Assembly: GCA_026874595.1 (NCBI GenBank)
Contig: CM049322.1
Coordinates: 52,727,386 to 52,791,385, forward strand
Direction: 5' to 3'
DNA from: Sipunculus nudus
Lineage: Eukaryota > Annelida > Sipuncula > Golfingiida > Sipunculidae
DNA length: 64,000 nucleotides
Shown here: positions 12,462-24,100 of the stretch, in pieces
Layout: each line of letters starts with the position of its first letter
Position numbering within the stretch: the first letter of the stretch is position 1
The notes under the pieces: model-generated
The model's input: the letters and a program-made list of their open reading frames with translations, nothing else
Databases searched by the model: none
What the model was told of the DNA's origin: nothing
Program-made: the position numbers and the translations under genes

Positions 12462-13475
12462 TCAAAAAGTGCACGGTTCATAACGCATCGTATGTATTAC
12501 ATCACCGTTAAAAACTAAATCTTCTATAATTCCTGTCTCAGTCTCTTTCCTATTAACGAAAGGATAGTAATCTTTTAAATGCTTGCAGTCAATTGTTATT
12601 GCTTTGCCAGGAATAGCCTGTTGCCGCTGATGACAGTAGGTACTTGATACACACTTTTCTATGTCATATTTCTTGCTTGTAATTTCTAAGGCACATCTTG
12701 GAGCAAAAAGTTGCAAGGAAGCAAACGGTCTCTTTTTTGGAGGTAAAACTAAATTTACTGGAAATACCCAAGGAATATACTCCCAGCTTATATCTTTCAA
12801 TGCTGTTTCGGTTATTTGGAAGAAAAATATATCCAACATAGGCCAGCTCCATTGTAATGGTGGGCTTGCTTTCCTAGAATCAACAGAATAAAATTTCCAG
12901 GGTTTGCTTGGGTCTCTAGTGAAGAGTGTGTACCGAGGAGCAAGCTTTTTGAATGCCTTCACCATTAAGTCTTTCTCATCCAGGTTTACTAAAATGTCCA
13001 CGTCATCGTCCCACATGATTGGTCCGTGATGGCGCAGGGAACCAATCAGCGTGCCGCCGTAGATGACATAGGTTAAGTTGTTACTTTCCATTGTGTTTGC
13101 GAAAGTACTTAAAATATCCATATAAATATGATAATATTTTGTGCTCATGGCCGGTTTGAAGGCGCTGAATTTATTTTCAAGTGCCCCATACGACCCCAAA
13201 CGGTATAGCCTGTTAAAGAGTTGCCCTAGAGCTTCACCATTGGATGTTTTTGGATATTTTTCGTCATTAACTGTGCTTTCGGGGGAGGTTTTATTCTCCA
13301 TGTCCAATATATGGTATACCTCCAAATTGCTGTGCACTGTCTGTTGTGATTCTACAGGGGCCATCCTGTAGAAATTGTACGTAATTATTAGAAAGGTTGC
13401 CAAGGTGAAGCCCGCAAGTTTCCACTCCTTGCATTCCACCCAGGATCTCCTCGCGGTTGTTTTATCATAGAGCAT
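12462..13475 (-). CDS. LicD/fukutin-related-like type II membrane protein, paralogue 2
   Basis: Predicted 337-residue paralogue of the genes at 3248-4138 and 26368-27285, starting at the ATG at 13475 with no intron in the coding part. It has a short cytosolic N-terminus with basic residues, a membrane anchor at about residues 20-36 (LAGFTLATFLIITYNFY), and a longer stem than its paralogues (about residues 37-110). The family core is GTLIGSLRHHGPIMW (141-155) followed by DDDVDILV. The C-terminal half repeats the shared pattern: WPMLDIFFF, LPPKKRPFASL, CVSSTYCHQ, DYYPFVNRKE and IEDLVFNGDVI. Sequons include N61KT and N133LT. By family it should transfer a phosphorylated alcohol from a CDP carrier onto a glycan in the Golgi lumen. 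The substrate is not deducible. Confidence 0.93.
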   Translation of the reverse strand: MLYDKTTARRSWVECKEWKLAGFTLATFLIITYNFYRMAPVESQQTVHSNLEVYHILDMENKTSPESTVNDEKYPKTSNGEALGQLFNRLYRLGSYGALENKFSAFKPAMSTKYYHIYMDILSTFANTMESNNLTYVIYGGTLIGSLRHHGPIMWDDDVDILVNLDEKDLMVKAFKKLAPRYTLFTRDPSKPWKFYSVDSRKASPPLQWSWPMLDIFFFQITETALKDISWEYIPWVFPVNLVLPPKKRPFASLQLFAPRCALEITSKKYDIEKCVSSTYCHQRQQAIPGKAITIDCKHLKDYYPFVNRKETETGIIEDLVFNGDVIHTMRYEPCTF

Positions 13476-13523
13476 GGTGTGCTGTTATGACATGTGTTTC
13501 TCTTCAGCTATCCGGTCCGATTT
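13476..13523 (-). other. 5' UTR part of the LicD-like paralogue 2 exon, after a strong 3' splice site
   Basis: On the coding strand a long T-rich run ends TACATTTTTCAG|AAATC at 13523/13524. The exon would then carry a 48-nt leader before the ATG at 13475. This suggests an upstream non-coding exon, the layout known for vertebrate FKRP (coding sequence within one exon). Confidence 0.5.
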
Positions 13524-13529
13524 CTGAAA

Positions 13530-14630
13530 AATGTAAAAATAAAAACTTTAATCCAACATATTATAGGTACTCAATTCCAGTATAAATGAATATGGCAGCC
13601 CGACGAGCGGTTTCGAAAAAAAAAATCTGGTAGAAATAAACCTGTCGGGGTTCGAAATGCTACACGAAAGTGACTCGAGGACAGCGAATATGGGAGGATC
13701 TACATGCGGAAGAAGCTTGGTTGCATACTTTACATCAGGATCACGCTTTTTTCGGACCAACCCCAAACCTTTCAATTCATTTAGGGTACTATAAAAAGAA
13801 CAAGACGTACACAGACACATTGCTCTTGGTGAGTGATAAATGTGATCCGGGCATTGAATGAGATTTTAAGAAATAATCCCCCACCACCCCTAACCTGATA
13901 ACTCATGGGTCTATTGCATAAACACGCATACAGAACCACACTCGATTAGATGAGCTGTTGGTGTTTTATAAGGGACTCTGCGGTCCTTGCGTGTGGACTA
14001 TCTCCACACACACACACGTTTGATGAGCGTAAAGGAACGTTGAATAGGTGACTTCGGTAGTGACAATTTGTGAACTTAAAAAAAGAGGGTTGGCCCAGCT
14101 GGGAGGAGAGTTTGGAAATGCAGGTGCCAGGCATGTCGTCTCCCAGGGCAAACGACTCTGGGTACGATAAATATCTGAAGTCACTCAATGAATGATGAGA
14201 GTTAACCGAGTCACACAATATGTAAAACAAATAGAGATTGTTTTAATTCTACTTACCCAAGCTATGAACTGCCTTTGCAGAAAAATTTACGTGAAAAAAA
14301 AAACAGAGCACGTTTTGCTTGTGAAATCTGTTACCTGATGCTAAGCTGATATAAATGTCCCATCCTAAATAAACATGTATAGGCCTAGGGCAATAGTCAC
14401 ACGTGTCGCTAGATTTACTTCCATAAAACTCTAGCCAAACTATCGACTTCTCCTTTTCTTATCTGCCCTCTCGCTGGGAGCCTGTCTGTAGTGACAGCAG
14501 CGCAGGACGTAAGACCTACATACTGGTGTTATCTAGAAGTATTATAAATAAAAGTATAGTAGTGGTCCTGGCCTACATTCCACCTTAAACCCGCGTGTGC
14601 CCTTCTTGTCAGTTCATACTGGGTAAAATC
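13530..14630. other. Intergenic, possible intron of LicD-like paralogue 2
   Basis: If the 3' splice site at 13523 is used, this is intronic. Both strands at 13548-13861 carry open frames of 60-90 codons with somewhat protein-like composition, and a good plus-strand donor (TTG|GTGAGT) lies near 13830. No known domain was recognised. Confidence 0.3.
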
Positions 14631-14639
14631 TAACAATAT

Positions 14640-14720
14640 GCGCCTGTGCACAGTGCCCATTACTGGTCCTAGACTCTGGCGGAAGATCGCAGTGCGCAGG
14701 CGCGGGATCCATCAATGTTT
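14640..14720. promoter_or_regulatory. G+C-rich island with an NRF1-like site
   Basis: This short block contains AGTGCGCAGGCGCGGG, one mismatch from the palindromic NRF1 consensus (YGCGCAYGCGCR), in otherwise AT-rich DNA. It lies about 1.2 kb upstream of LicD-like paralogue 2 and could be its promoter. This is inference from motif and position only. Confidence 0.25.
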
Positions 14721-14729
14721 CGTTCTCTC

Positions 14730-16880
14730 TTCTTTTCAACGAATTGCTTCTGAAAGGTTGACGGTGAATATTTTCTTACTCAGACAAGTATATCTTACTC
14801 TTTCACAATGAGAAGATGAAAAAAATTAAGAGCCATTGTAATCAGGGCTTCTGCCTTTGTTCAAACGTTGACGCCAGGTTAGTGTTTGTTTTTAGGTATA
14901 TACGTCTAGATAAAATGTCCAAATGCTGTTATTGTCGACTGGTGTGTGATAGTGGTTATGGGTGGTGCGGGGGGGGGGGGGGGGTGATTATCACTTATTA
15001 TCTATATGTAGCCACCACCGGAAAGGCGAATTAACGAGATTATCGATTTGGCAAAGGTTATACTGAAAAATATTAGATTATTTCGATAAATATCTATGCA
15101 TTTAAGTCGGGAAACATTAAATAATTCAATAATTGATTTATTATAATTAAATATAAACGTTACCATACGGTAGATCGCTTTCACCAGAATACTAATCATA
15201 TCTAAGACTCGGGATTCCTGTTACTGCAACACGAATTATTCAGAATTTATTTATAAAACAATTTCAAATTGCATTTCTATCAGATTGTAGTCTTATTTCA
15301 TTTTCAACAGACTGAGCCGCCTACAGATTATATACATTCTTAAAGTAATAATGTCTATAAAAAAAAATATTTGCTAGTTAAATATAATATATATTTAATT
15401 ATCGGGCAAAAGGTTTAAGACAATCCACATGAAGAGAAACGTGGATTTTTGGCATCATATCGTAGGATTGTTACAGTAGTAACCTTCTCTTAAGTTACTT
15501 GTGATATCAACAAAGAGAACGGGTGTGTACGAGGTTTATAGGGTACGCCGTTATCTGATCTACCTCACGTTTCACAACCCATTGTAAAGCAATAAAATAA
15601 CATAATAAAAAACGTCACAATCGCACTCGGTACAAACGCCGCATATGTAAATTAGCCTGGAAAGTCTGGTTGTCACATGATCAGGCGAGCTCATGTGACC
15701 TGCACAAATGAAGGACTTTAAAATGAAAGTACACCAGATGACATGAATACCTAGCTCCCCTGCCGTCTGACACCCCCGGCCATAACCTGAGCCTCTTTAA
15801 GAGGCTATTTAGACGGTACATTTAGACATTTCCTTCTAAAGCCAATTCAGAGAGGCAAAGCCATCAGATATTAAAAGAAACGGTGAAAGAGACGCACGCA
15901 CCCACTTACGAACAAAATACGAGTTACAGTAATGCAAATGCTTGCTTTTCTTTACAACATGATTAATTGGGATATTTCCCTCAACAACAATATGACACCA
16001 TAATATGTACAAACTTGAGAAGTAAAGATATGAAACATAAAATACACACTCAAGGATACTGGACGAGTTATATATAATGCAAATGCTCTTCATTGCAACA
16101 ACATTTACAAGGACATACTGTGGATGTCTTGATATTCGAGAGGCTAATATTTCACCAAAAAAAAACATTTTTTTTTCAAATTTTCGTGAGGGTTCCAATT
16201 TTGCGAATTTATAATGCAGTTACTAACACATAGAATATCCATTATTAATTATAAATAAGGCGCTGATTCAGAACAATTTGACGAGGTCCCCCGAATTTCG
16301 TGTCACCTTCAGCCAGATAATATGAACGATCTTATATTGTTTATATTACCTAGCTTTGATTGAGAGGTATCTCATAAAATATTTATTTTTACTTACAATA
16401 TTTTTAAACCTGCGGCGGTGGTCACAAAAAAAAAAAAACAGCCAATGATGCCATATTATGTATGACTGTTCACCGGTGTATATATTATTACATAAAGTGT
16501 CTCATTCACAGAGGTTTAATTTACGCGATTATTCACTTACGCTAATATAATTTGAAATCCTCGCGAAGGTACAGCCGACTACAGTACACAGACATGAAAA
16601 GAGTTACGTTCTGGCGGCTATGTTATTAAATCTAGAAATTACATTACCATCTAAAACGTCTTGCGTTAAAAGCGGTTGAACGAAATTACTAAGCCACAGC
16701 AAAGAAAACGAAGCTACAGTTGAGTGTCCTATCTTTACACAGCTCTTTAACCATAGGCCCACTACCTACATCGTAAGTGCTGTTTGTTTTGACCTGAAAC
16801 CCCAGATCATAGAGGGGAGCACTGTATTTTGGTCTAATCAGATGAGACCCTGTGCTGGAAGACAAACGGTTTACCAGTCA
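14730..16880. other. Intergenic, no gene recognised
   Basis: AT-rich. A 16-base poly-G run lies at 14969-14984. There is a small perfect palindrome near 15790 (AGCCTCTTTAAGAGGCT). The minus-strand open frame at 15836-16198 (120 codons) has no motif or splice context. Confidence 0.4.
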
Positions 16881-16889
16881 AGCGAGAAA

Positions 16890-17420
16890 CACACGGAGCA
16901 TATGTTGTTCATTTCGTTTTGTGTGACAGCTCATCGCCCCGGCAACCGTTTGAACAGGCCACAGGCTCAGAGAGAATGGCCCCACACGTGGTTTCTGGGC
17001 GGAGCCTGATGCCTGTCGAGTGTTTGTTGACTGGCATTTGGTTGGCTGCTAGTCACATCAGCAGTTTTTTTTAAGCAGACAGGCCACCTGGTGTTTAAGT
17101 GCATCATAAACGGTCAAAGCAGGCAGCTGGAAAATCAGTAGCTTCTTAAGAAACGCAATATTTCCGCTGCCTCGAGAGCGTACAGAGGCGTGCTGCTAGG
17201 GAGCAAGTTACCAGCGGAATGTGGACGGACTGGAGACCACCGTCTCTAGGACAACTTTTTACGGGGGGGGGGGGGGGGGGAGGTCGGTTTTCGGCCAAAA
17301 GAAAAACACACCGGGGACCCGGCGGTCAGGGGAAGGCCGGCACGCAGAGCGACTTTAGGGCTGGTCACTTATATTGCACTTTTAACCTTTATTGTTTCTT
17401 TAATATCGTAAGAGAAGAAT
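16890..17420. other. Moderately G+C-rich block of unknown role
   Basis: It is richer in G+C and CpG than its flanks and includes ACACGTGGTTTCTGGGCGGA near 16985, and an 18-base poly-G run at 17263-17280. It may be an unrecognised 5' exon or regulatory region. No coding frame is convincing. Confidence 0.25.
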
Positions 17421-17765
17421 AAAGTTTTCATAAATACTTCTCTGTAAGAATATTTATATAGTGTTTTATCGTATAATATTAATGTCAAACATGGACCGAC
17501 CCCCTTCCTTCCTCTTTATTTATCGGAAATAAGAATGTAAACAGCAGGTGTGCATGGCATGAGGTCAACGAAACCACACGTGGATACACACATATTTAAT
17601 CCGAGTGTGTTCAGGAACCAGAGGTATATGACAAGCACTGAGTATTTGAGGGAGAGCCTTCCACATAATAAATTGTCACACACTAATTTATATTTCAACA
17701 TTCCCAGAGTCATGGCATTCAAACATATATGCAAAATGTAACATTTTAAGCTCTTTATATTAAAC

Positions 17766-17772
<7 letters not shown>

Positions 17773-17821
<49 letters not shown>
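17773..17821. repeat. (AT)n microsatellite
   Basis: About 24 AT dinucleotides, uninterrupted. Confidence 0.95.
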
Positions 17822-17822
<1 letters not shown>

Positions 17823-19516
17823 GGACAATCCGAATTCATATGATAGCATCTATATAGGCCTAGTTCTGCTGTAAGGGATACAGCCATGAAGTGGGCATCT
17901 CAATCTAAATATATATTCTGTTTAACTTGCTAAACCGGCTGTGAACGAATTACACTATGTGGAGACGGTCCCCTGAACCGGGGTTCAATACCGTATTGAT
18001 AAGGGCCGTGGAAGCAGCAAATGGGTATTCAGTCTTTCATGTTGTCACGGAGGTAGATTTGTCTTTATTACAGAACACTAACCATTATGAGACTTTACTT
18101 TTCAGTGTGTCTATTTCAGTGTTTGTTGTAATAGACTATATTTTTATATTGTATATGTTTATATGTAAAATATAATATATATATATATATAATATTAATA
18201 ATAAAATTAATAATAATAATAATTACAATTATAATAATAATATTAATTAATGTTATTTGCGTGTTAATCTGTAGTCTAAATGTATGTAAAGGGTAAAATT
18301 GATGCCTGTAAGATAGACTAACTTATTTATGATCACAGGCTTCTTCGTCAGGTGTTCACACTAATATATTTCCAATCAATAATCTGTCACGCCTGAAAAT
18401 TTCACTGTTAAAGATAAACTATGTCGTTTAAAAGATAGTATCTTCCCGAAGTCAATAAGAAATAAAAGGAGAGATTTAAAAAAGTGTTATTAAAAAAGTT
18501 CCAAGATAAATTCCAATGAAGATATTGTGTCTGGAAATGTATACCCTTATTTACGTGCGGCTGGTATTCGCAGGGGGAAGGTAAAAAACCGTATTGATTA
18601 ATCTCAATACATTGAATAAGAAACTATTATTCAACCCTTCCTCTAATGAAAATAAAAACACATATAACCATATATAGATTACATCCAAATGTAAATATTT
18701 GTCCTGGAATATTCTTTAAAGTTGGTTTTTATGGAAATGTTATAAATCCCCAGGCAGATATAGAGGATTGTACAATGTGTACCTTACCTTAAGACAGGTG
18801 TGAACCTACAGTGTTCTCATTTATATCTTCTTACCGGTACTAGTTATGAGTTGACTTAGACTAATCAAATCACAACACCGCACACGACAAACGTGTATAA
18901 GCTTCATATAACAATGGCTCTGGATCACACTTTATCACAGCGTTATATGTTAATCAGTAACTGGAGCAGATAAAAATTACATGATGAGAAATGTTTTGCG
19001 GTGCCCGGTACCACGCAAGCGCTGCTCAATCCACCCTGTTTATATAAAGTGATACCTATAGGCTGTGTGCATGCAATCAAAATCTGATATATAATGATAC
19101 CTATATCTGTATATGGTGGATCTGAAATTCATTGGCCGTCGCCTGTCAGAATAGCACCTCGCTAATACTTCAGTCTCTGCTGACGTGTAAAAGAACCAAA
19201 TATAAACATATCCGGCCAATTCATAAATTTCTGCTTACCCCTGTCTTGTATATCGGAAACAAATACAAACTTATCTCCATAATACGCATTTCTCATTTTT
19301 TGTCGCATTTCAGAACAAAATGTAACCGCATCTCGTTAATTCGCAAGTATAATCGTACCTCGTTAACCCTAATACCTTTTTTGTCGAATAACAGATCCAA
19401 TTTAAAAATCATCGAAAATTCCTTATTAAGCTTACAGATAAGATAGACAAGAGTATATAAACAAGAGTGAGGATAAGCTAAGGATCAGATTATACTGATA
19501 AAATCAACTGTTTGAT
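17822..19516. other. Intergenic, no gene recognised
   Basis: AT-rich, with a short (AT)n at about 18174-18191 and an ATT/AAT-rich patch at 18190-18250. 19130-19440 shows loose repetition of phrases like ACCTCGTTAA and may be a decayed minisatellite. Confidence 0.4.
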
Positions 19517-19555
19517 GGGGGGGGGGGGGGGCAGAGGAACCCCCCCCCCCCCCCC
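19517..19555. repeat. Poly-G / poly-C inverted tract
   Basis: Fifteen G (19517-19531), an 8-base spacer, then sixteen C (19540-19555). The two arms can pair as a perfect hairpin. It sits at the edge of the dispersed repeat that follows. Confidence 0.9.
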
Positions 19556-19556
19556 G

Positions 19557-19725
19557 GTTGAATCCAGTACTTCCCGTCATCCCGGAATTTCACTTTGTCT
19601 GATAGTGATTACATTTTCTAAAACACAATCATGAAATTCCTCTTATTAGTATCCGCAACTTTTGGACTTATTTCTACATTTCATGAAGTCTGGTCCTGCA
19701 AATACGATACTTTTTTAGATATTTT
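19557..19725 (+). repeat. Dispersed repeat A (copy 1), poly-G headed
   Basis: Homologous by eye to 34445-34610. Shared phrases include ATCCAGTA.TTCCCGTC, AACACA.TCATGAAATTCCT and TTTCTACATTTCAT. Both copies start directly after a long poly-G or poly-G/poly-C tract. Confidence 0.75.
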
Positions 19726-19735
19726 TTTTTAACAA

Positions 19736-19738
<3 letters not shown>

Positions 19739-19788
<50 letters not shown>
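19739..19788. repeat. (AT)n microsatellite
   Basis: Nearly pure AT repeat with one TTT interruption, between the poly-G-headed repeat and the MITE at 19924. Confidence 0.95.
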
Positions 19789-19789
<1 letters not shown>

Positions 19790-19923
19790 GAATCCGAATT
19801 ATTTGATATGTTTATGTGAATTTATTGTGAGTTATCATGAAACAACAGTGTTTGTGTGTACGCTCTTGTGTGAGGAGGACATATGACATGCAGTTGTGTG
19901 TGTATGTCTCATACTAATCCTTA

Positions 19924-20229
19924 GGCCAAAAAAAATTAAAGGTATGGTTCTCAGGCACCGCCCGCGTCAAGTTTACCCCCCCCCCCCCCAACCCCCGCAT
20001 CAAACATTTTTATTTTGATAATTTCAAGATGGTAAAATAATACAATTTCGATACGATTTCCTTTGTTATGTAGTGCTTTTACCTGTTTAGCAAGAAGAAA
20101 CCTGTCAGTTACATGCTTTTCCCTGATCATATGAAATTTTATCAAAACATACAAAAAAAGGTCGAAAATAAAATTTCGTTGATTTCTGAAAAAAGTGCCT
20201 GAGAACCATACCCTTTTATTTTTCTGGCC
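19924..20229 (+). mobile_element. PIF/Harbinger-like MITE, copy 1
   Basis: A 306-bp non-autonomous element with terminal inverted repeats: GGCCAAAAAAAATTAAAGG then TATGGTTCTCAGGCAC at the left, matched in reverse complement at the right end (GTGCCTGAGAACCATACC through CTGGCC). It is flanked by TTA on both sides (19921-19923 and 20230-20232), the TWA target-site duplication typical of PIF/Harbinger transposons. There is no transposase; the interior contains a 14-base poly-C run. A second copy in opposite orientation is at 34932-35225. The open frame at 19951-20154 is inside the element and not a gene. Confidence 0.85.
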
Positions 20230-20232
20230 TTA

Positions 20233-21461
20233 GGCGTACGTTTCTCGCAGTGCCTGCATGTCCACGTATGTTTATGCGAGTCGCATTGTGTGTGGGCTGA
20301 AGGAAATGCTTGTACCGTCAACCCCTAGTGTCAGCGTCTGTTACTATTATTCCCACAGATATGAGAGGATTGGTTTATAGAATTTCGAAGGCGACTGCAT
20401 ACATAATAATTGTATTATATTTAAAAAATCATAACGTCACGACACATAAATATGGAATACGGTGATCTTTTTGAGATTTTTTTTTCTTGCAAAGTTTGAT
20501 CCTCGTAAGTAAGAGTGTTACTATAAAGTTTATAGCTCAAAGTGAGTTAAGTGTCAAAGACAATGATACAAAACTAACTGCGACTATGTAATGCTTTGGC
20601 CTAATTATTATGATGTGTACTGTACTGAAGGATCAGAGGCTGCCATATGAGCTTCTGAAATGTAAAAGCAAAAATGCGTATGAAATTAGAAGAAAAAAAA
20701 TAGTCTCATGCAGCAGCTAAATACTTCAATAACACGAAGTAATAAACACATCAGATATCAAGACAATCCACCATGTCTAACCTGAGATATTAAGCATCGT
20801 GTCTATTTATACAGAGTCCTAAAGAGATGGAGAAAATACGTCACAGTAACCTAATTCAGGGAGTTCAAGTGAGTTTGAACTTCCTAGATTTTATGGTTGG
20901 GACGTGGGCCCGGTCAAGAAAGGATAAATGGGTGGGAGATACAGTCTGATATACGCAGACATGCGGTTAGTTGTGTAGACAGTTCTTTGTATCAGAAACA
21001 TGTTTCATATAAGTAGGTTGCCTAAGGTGATAAGAGCGAAACACGTCACTGTTAACTTTAAGTATATAAATAATAGCAGGCTAACTAATGCGTGTTTGGG
21101 AATCTACTATAATCTATCTGGAGTGTACTAACTTAATAATTAAACTGTGTTTATTCACACTTATTCGCTTTGATTTTATTTTGTCTCTCTCCAGGTCGCT
21201 CACACATGACGAAAGATGTAATATAAACTTTATAAAGCCTTAATTCCTCCCAGTTCAAGTGGAAGACCGCGCTCTGCTTACCAAAAGCCAGTGACTCTGC
21301 CACTTGACTCATTTACAAAAATCAGGGAGGTTATGTTTTCGCTCATGTCGAAGCGGTAGCCATTGTAAGACTATGACACGAGTACCATACTCGTTACAAT
21401 TAACCAGTGGCATCGATTTACCTACCAAGGTGAAGGATGACTCACAGACAAAAACAAACAC

Positions 21462-21464
<3 letters not shown>
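20233..21464. other. Intergenic, no gene recognised
   Basis: AT-rich unique-looking DNA, with no coding exon, RNA gene or clear repeat. Confidence 0.4.

Positions 21465-21497
<33 letters not shown>
21465..21497. repeat. (AT)n microsatellite
   Basis: About 16 TA dinucleotides. Confidence 0.93.
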
Positions 21498-21503
<6 letters not shown>

Positions 21504-22270
21504 CGTCTGTATGACACATTTCAAATGTAAATACTTAATCATATTCAAATATAATACAATATATTATAAGGTTTTAGATGACAAGGTATTATGTTTCCAG
21601 TATTAGTTCATTCTAAACCAGATTCAGATATAGTATTTCATAGTAAACTCATAATTGGAACCAAAGTCTGTCAATCTTTTTATTAATATATTTCATTTTT
21701 AATATTAAAATATACTCTGAATGGTGGGAGGGATGATTACATTGACTATGGAGATATATACCACTAATCTAAACCCAGCCCCCTTATGGACGCCCCTGCC
21801 ATAAACACACAAACGCTTAAGTTGCCCACAGAAGGAATTTCTGCCATATTTGTCTGGAAATCACCAAGCTGTAAATCATAACAGAAAAAAATGTAGTCCT
21901 TGAAACATCTTTTGATATTCTTTCCTTATTTTTTGTTGTTAATTAATTAAAATATATATGTTAAAGGTATGGGACAGTTTAACAAGAGAAAGTTTGGCTA
22001 GTTCAGCGAGTCCTGTCTCATCGTTGAATTATATGTAACTGTTTCTCACACTGGGAGATTTATTGGAAATTCTGGAATGCAAGATGCTTGGTGGTTTTAT
22101 TCATTTACCCTTGAGTAAAAAGATAAAATAAAAAAAAAATCACTGCCTCTTATTTTGTTTATGAACTATAAAAAATTCTGACTTCGGAGATGACCGTAGT
22201 ATCCCAAAATATTGGACATATCCCTTTTAAAATAGACGCATCTCTTCTCAACCATATATTGGCGCTATAG

Positions 22271-22366
22271 AAGCTCAAGGTCACCAGTCACCAGATTTGA
22301 CCTTGAAGACAAAGCTCAAGGTCACCAGTCACCAGATTTGACCTTGAAGACCAAACTCAAGGTCAA
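22271..22366 (+). repeat. 41-bp tandem duplication
   Basis: Two nearly identical 41-bp units (starting AAGCTCAAGGTCACCAGTCA) and a partial third. Each contains TTGACCTTGAAGAC. It lies at the left margin of the TGACC-rich repeat region. Confidence 0.85.
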
Positions 22367-22369
22367 CAA

Positions 22370-22860
22370 TCTTCAAACAACTCCAAGATATTAGAGGAAA
22401 CATTTTGGTGACGAATTTTAAGGAAATACATGCAGTACTTCAAACGTTTTGGATAAACGGAGATTTGACCTTGAAGCCCATGCTTAAAGTTCAGCAGTCT
22501 TTGAACAGTTCCAAGATACCGGTGGAAATATTTATATGTGAAATATGAAGGAAACAGATGCAGTACTTAAAAGTGATGGGGTTAACCAAAATTCTGTGTT
22601 TTCACAGATTGACTTTGAAAAGCACGGTCAAGGTCACCTGTCTTCAAACATGTCTGACACCTTGACAGAAACAATCAGTGTGTCACATTGTGATAAAAAG
22701 AAAACTATGATACTTCCAAAGCTGAGGGGTTACAAATATTAAATATTGGCAGATTTGACCTTTAAGTTCAAGGTCACAGGTTTCAAAATTCTGTCAATAA
22801 CTTGTCATTTGACATCTTTCATTCTTATTGTCAGAAAAATAAATATATCCACTTGAGAAA
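22370..22860 (+). repeat. TGACC-rich dispersed repeat, left part
   Basis: Recurrent phrases AGATTTGACCTTGAAG and CAAGGTCACCTGTC at irregular spacing. The open frame at 22545-22742 lies inside this repeat. Confidence 0.6.
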
Positions 22861-22864
22861 TAAT

Positions 22865-23560
22865 GTTTATGTTTGTTATTCACCATATATGAAAATATTG
22901 CAGGTCAAGGCCACTCTCATAGTAAAGGTCATGACCCTAATATACATACACTTTACCCGATAACCCATATCTATGCATGTGCATAATATAAAAGAAAACT
23001 GACCATTAGTTGTTGACTTATAATGCTCCTAGTATTGTCCAGTTGAATTGACAGGGTATTTAAAATTACAAAAACTAGAACAAGGTAGCAGGTGGCGCCA
23101 CAAGTCTTCCGTACACGACAAAGCTGTCCAAGATCTTCAGTCTGAATTTGCATAATATGAAAGAAATCTGGCCATTATGTTTTTTTTTTATTATTCATAA
23201 TGCTCACAGTACTCCCAAGTGGCAATGACTGGGGTATTAAAAGCCACAAAAACAACCGACAAGTTTTTGAATGTGACAAAGCCAGCCAGGATCCTTGATC
23301 AACTTGATTTCTGGATCAATCTAAGTTTTTTTTTTTACATATATAATAATTTGTGTGATTTTCACTGAAAGTTGACCTATTAAATGTCAAGTTCACTCTC
23401 CGAGTAAAGGTCATTATCTCACTTTGATGGGCTTATTCCTCTCACCAATATCTATCCACCTGTCAAGTTTGATAAAGATCCATTAAATTTTTTTTAGTTA
23501 TCTCGCTCACAAGATTTTTTGGCGGACCATGCTAAAACCATAGTGTCAACGACTGGGGAT
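22865..23560 (+). repeat. Composite repeat B, copy 1
   Basis: About 0.7 kb sharing ordered phrases with 25285-25800: AGGTCAAGGCCACTCTC, CATAATATGAAAGAAATCTG, AATGCTCACAGTACT, CCAAGATCTTC, and an end phrase GAGTTATC.CGCTC.CAAGAT. It contains the palindrome GGTGGCGCCAC at 23091-23101, and it carries an internal duplication of part of itself. Confidence 0.7.
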
Positions 23561-24100
23561 ACAATGGAAAGGTCTCAATTCTATTAAAACTCTGAAAATA
23601 TGTCCAGAACTTCACTGAAGCCTTTGAGAAAATACAAAAAAAATGACCTATACAATAATACATCACTGCAGTGTAACCTGTCTGAAAGACCATCTAACTA
23701 ATCAGACCACCTGCCTAATAGAATCACTTGTCTTCCAGACCGCCCTTGACTGAACCAGAAGCAATCACACTGGTTATAACACACATGTTTAAAAAAAAAC
23801 ACCTGTGAATTATGATCACTTCTGGCCAGTCCCTCAGTATGTATTATTACACAGGTTTCACTTTATAGGCTCATGTTCTGATAAATCCTGCTTAACGAGT
23901 TCCACACAAGAAAAAACTGTTCTTTCTACGACATTTTCATTACGCACACAGAAAAACTAGAAATTTCTGGCATTGGAGATGGCGTAGTATCCCTAGACAT
24001 AAAAAGCATTCCCCCCTTCTAAAATAGACACTCTGCTTCTGAAGTATAAATTGACACAACACAGGGGAAAGCTCACACATGTTTGAACTTGTCCGACAGT
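23561..24100. other. Spacer between repeat blocks
   Basis: No gene. It contains short repeat-like text such as GACCATCTAACTAATCAGACC, but no clear family boundary. Confidence 0.35.

Noticed and set aside
15836..16198. 120-codon minus-strand open frame
   Set aside because: Composition follows the AT-rich background; no domain, signal or splice support.
17957..18010. tRNA-like GGTTCAATACC (B-box-like) sequence
   Set aside because: No matching A-box or cloverleaf arms could be drawn around it.
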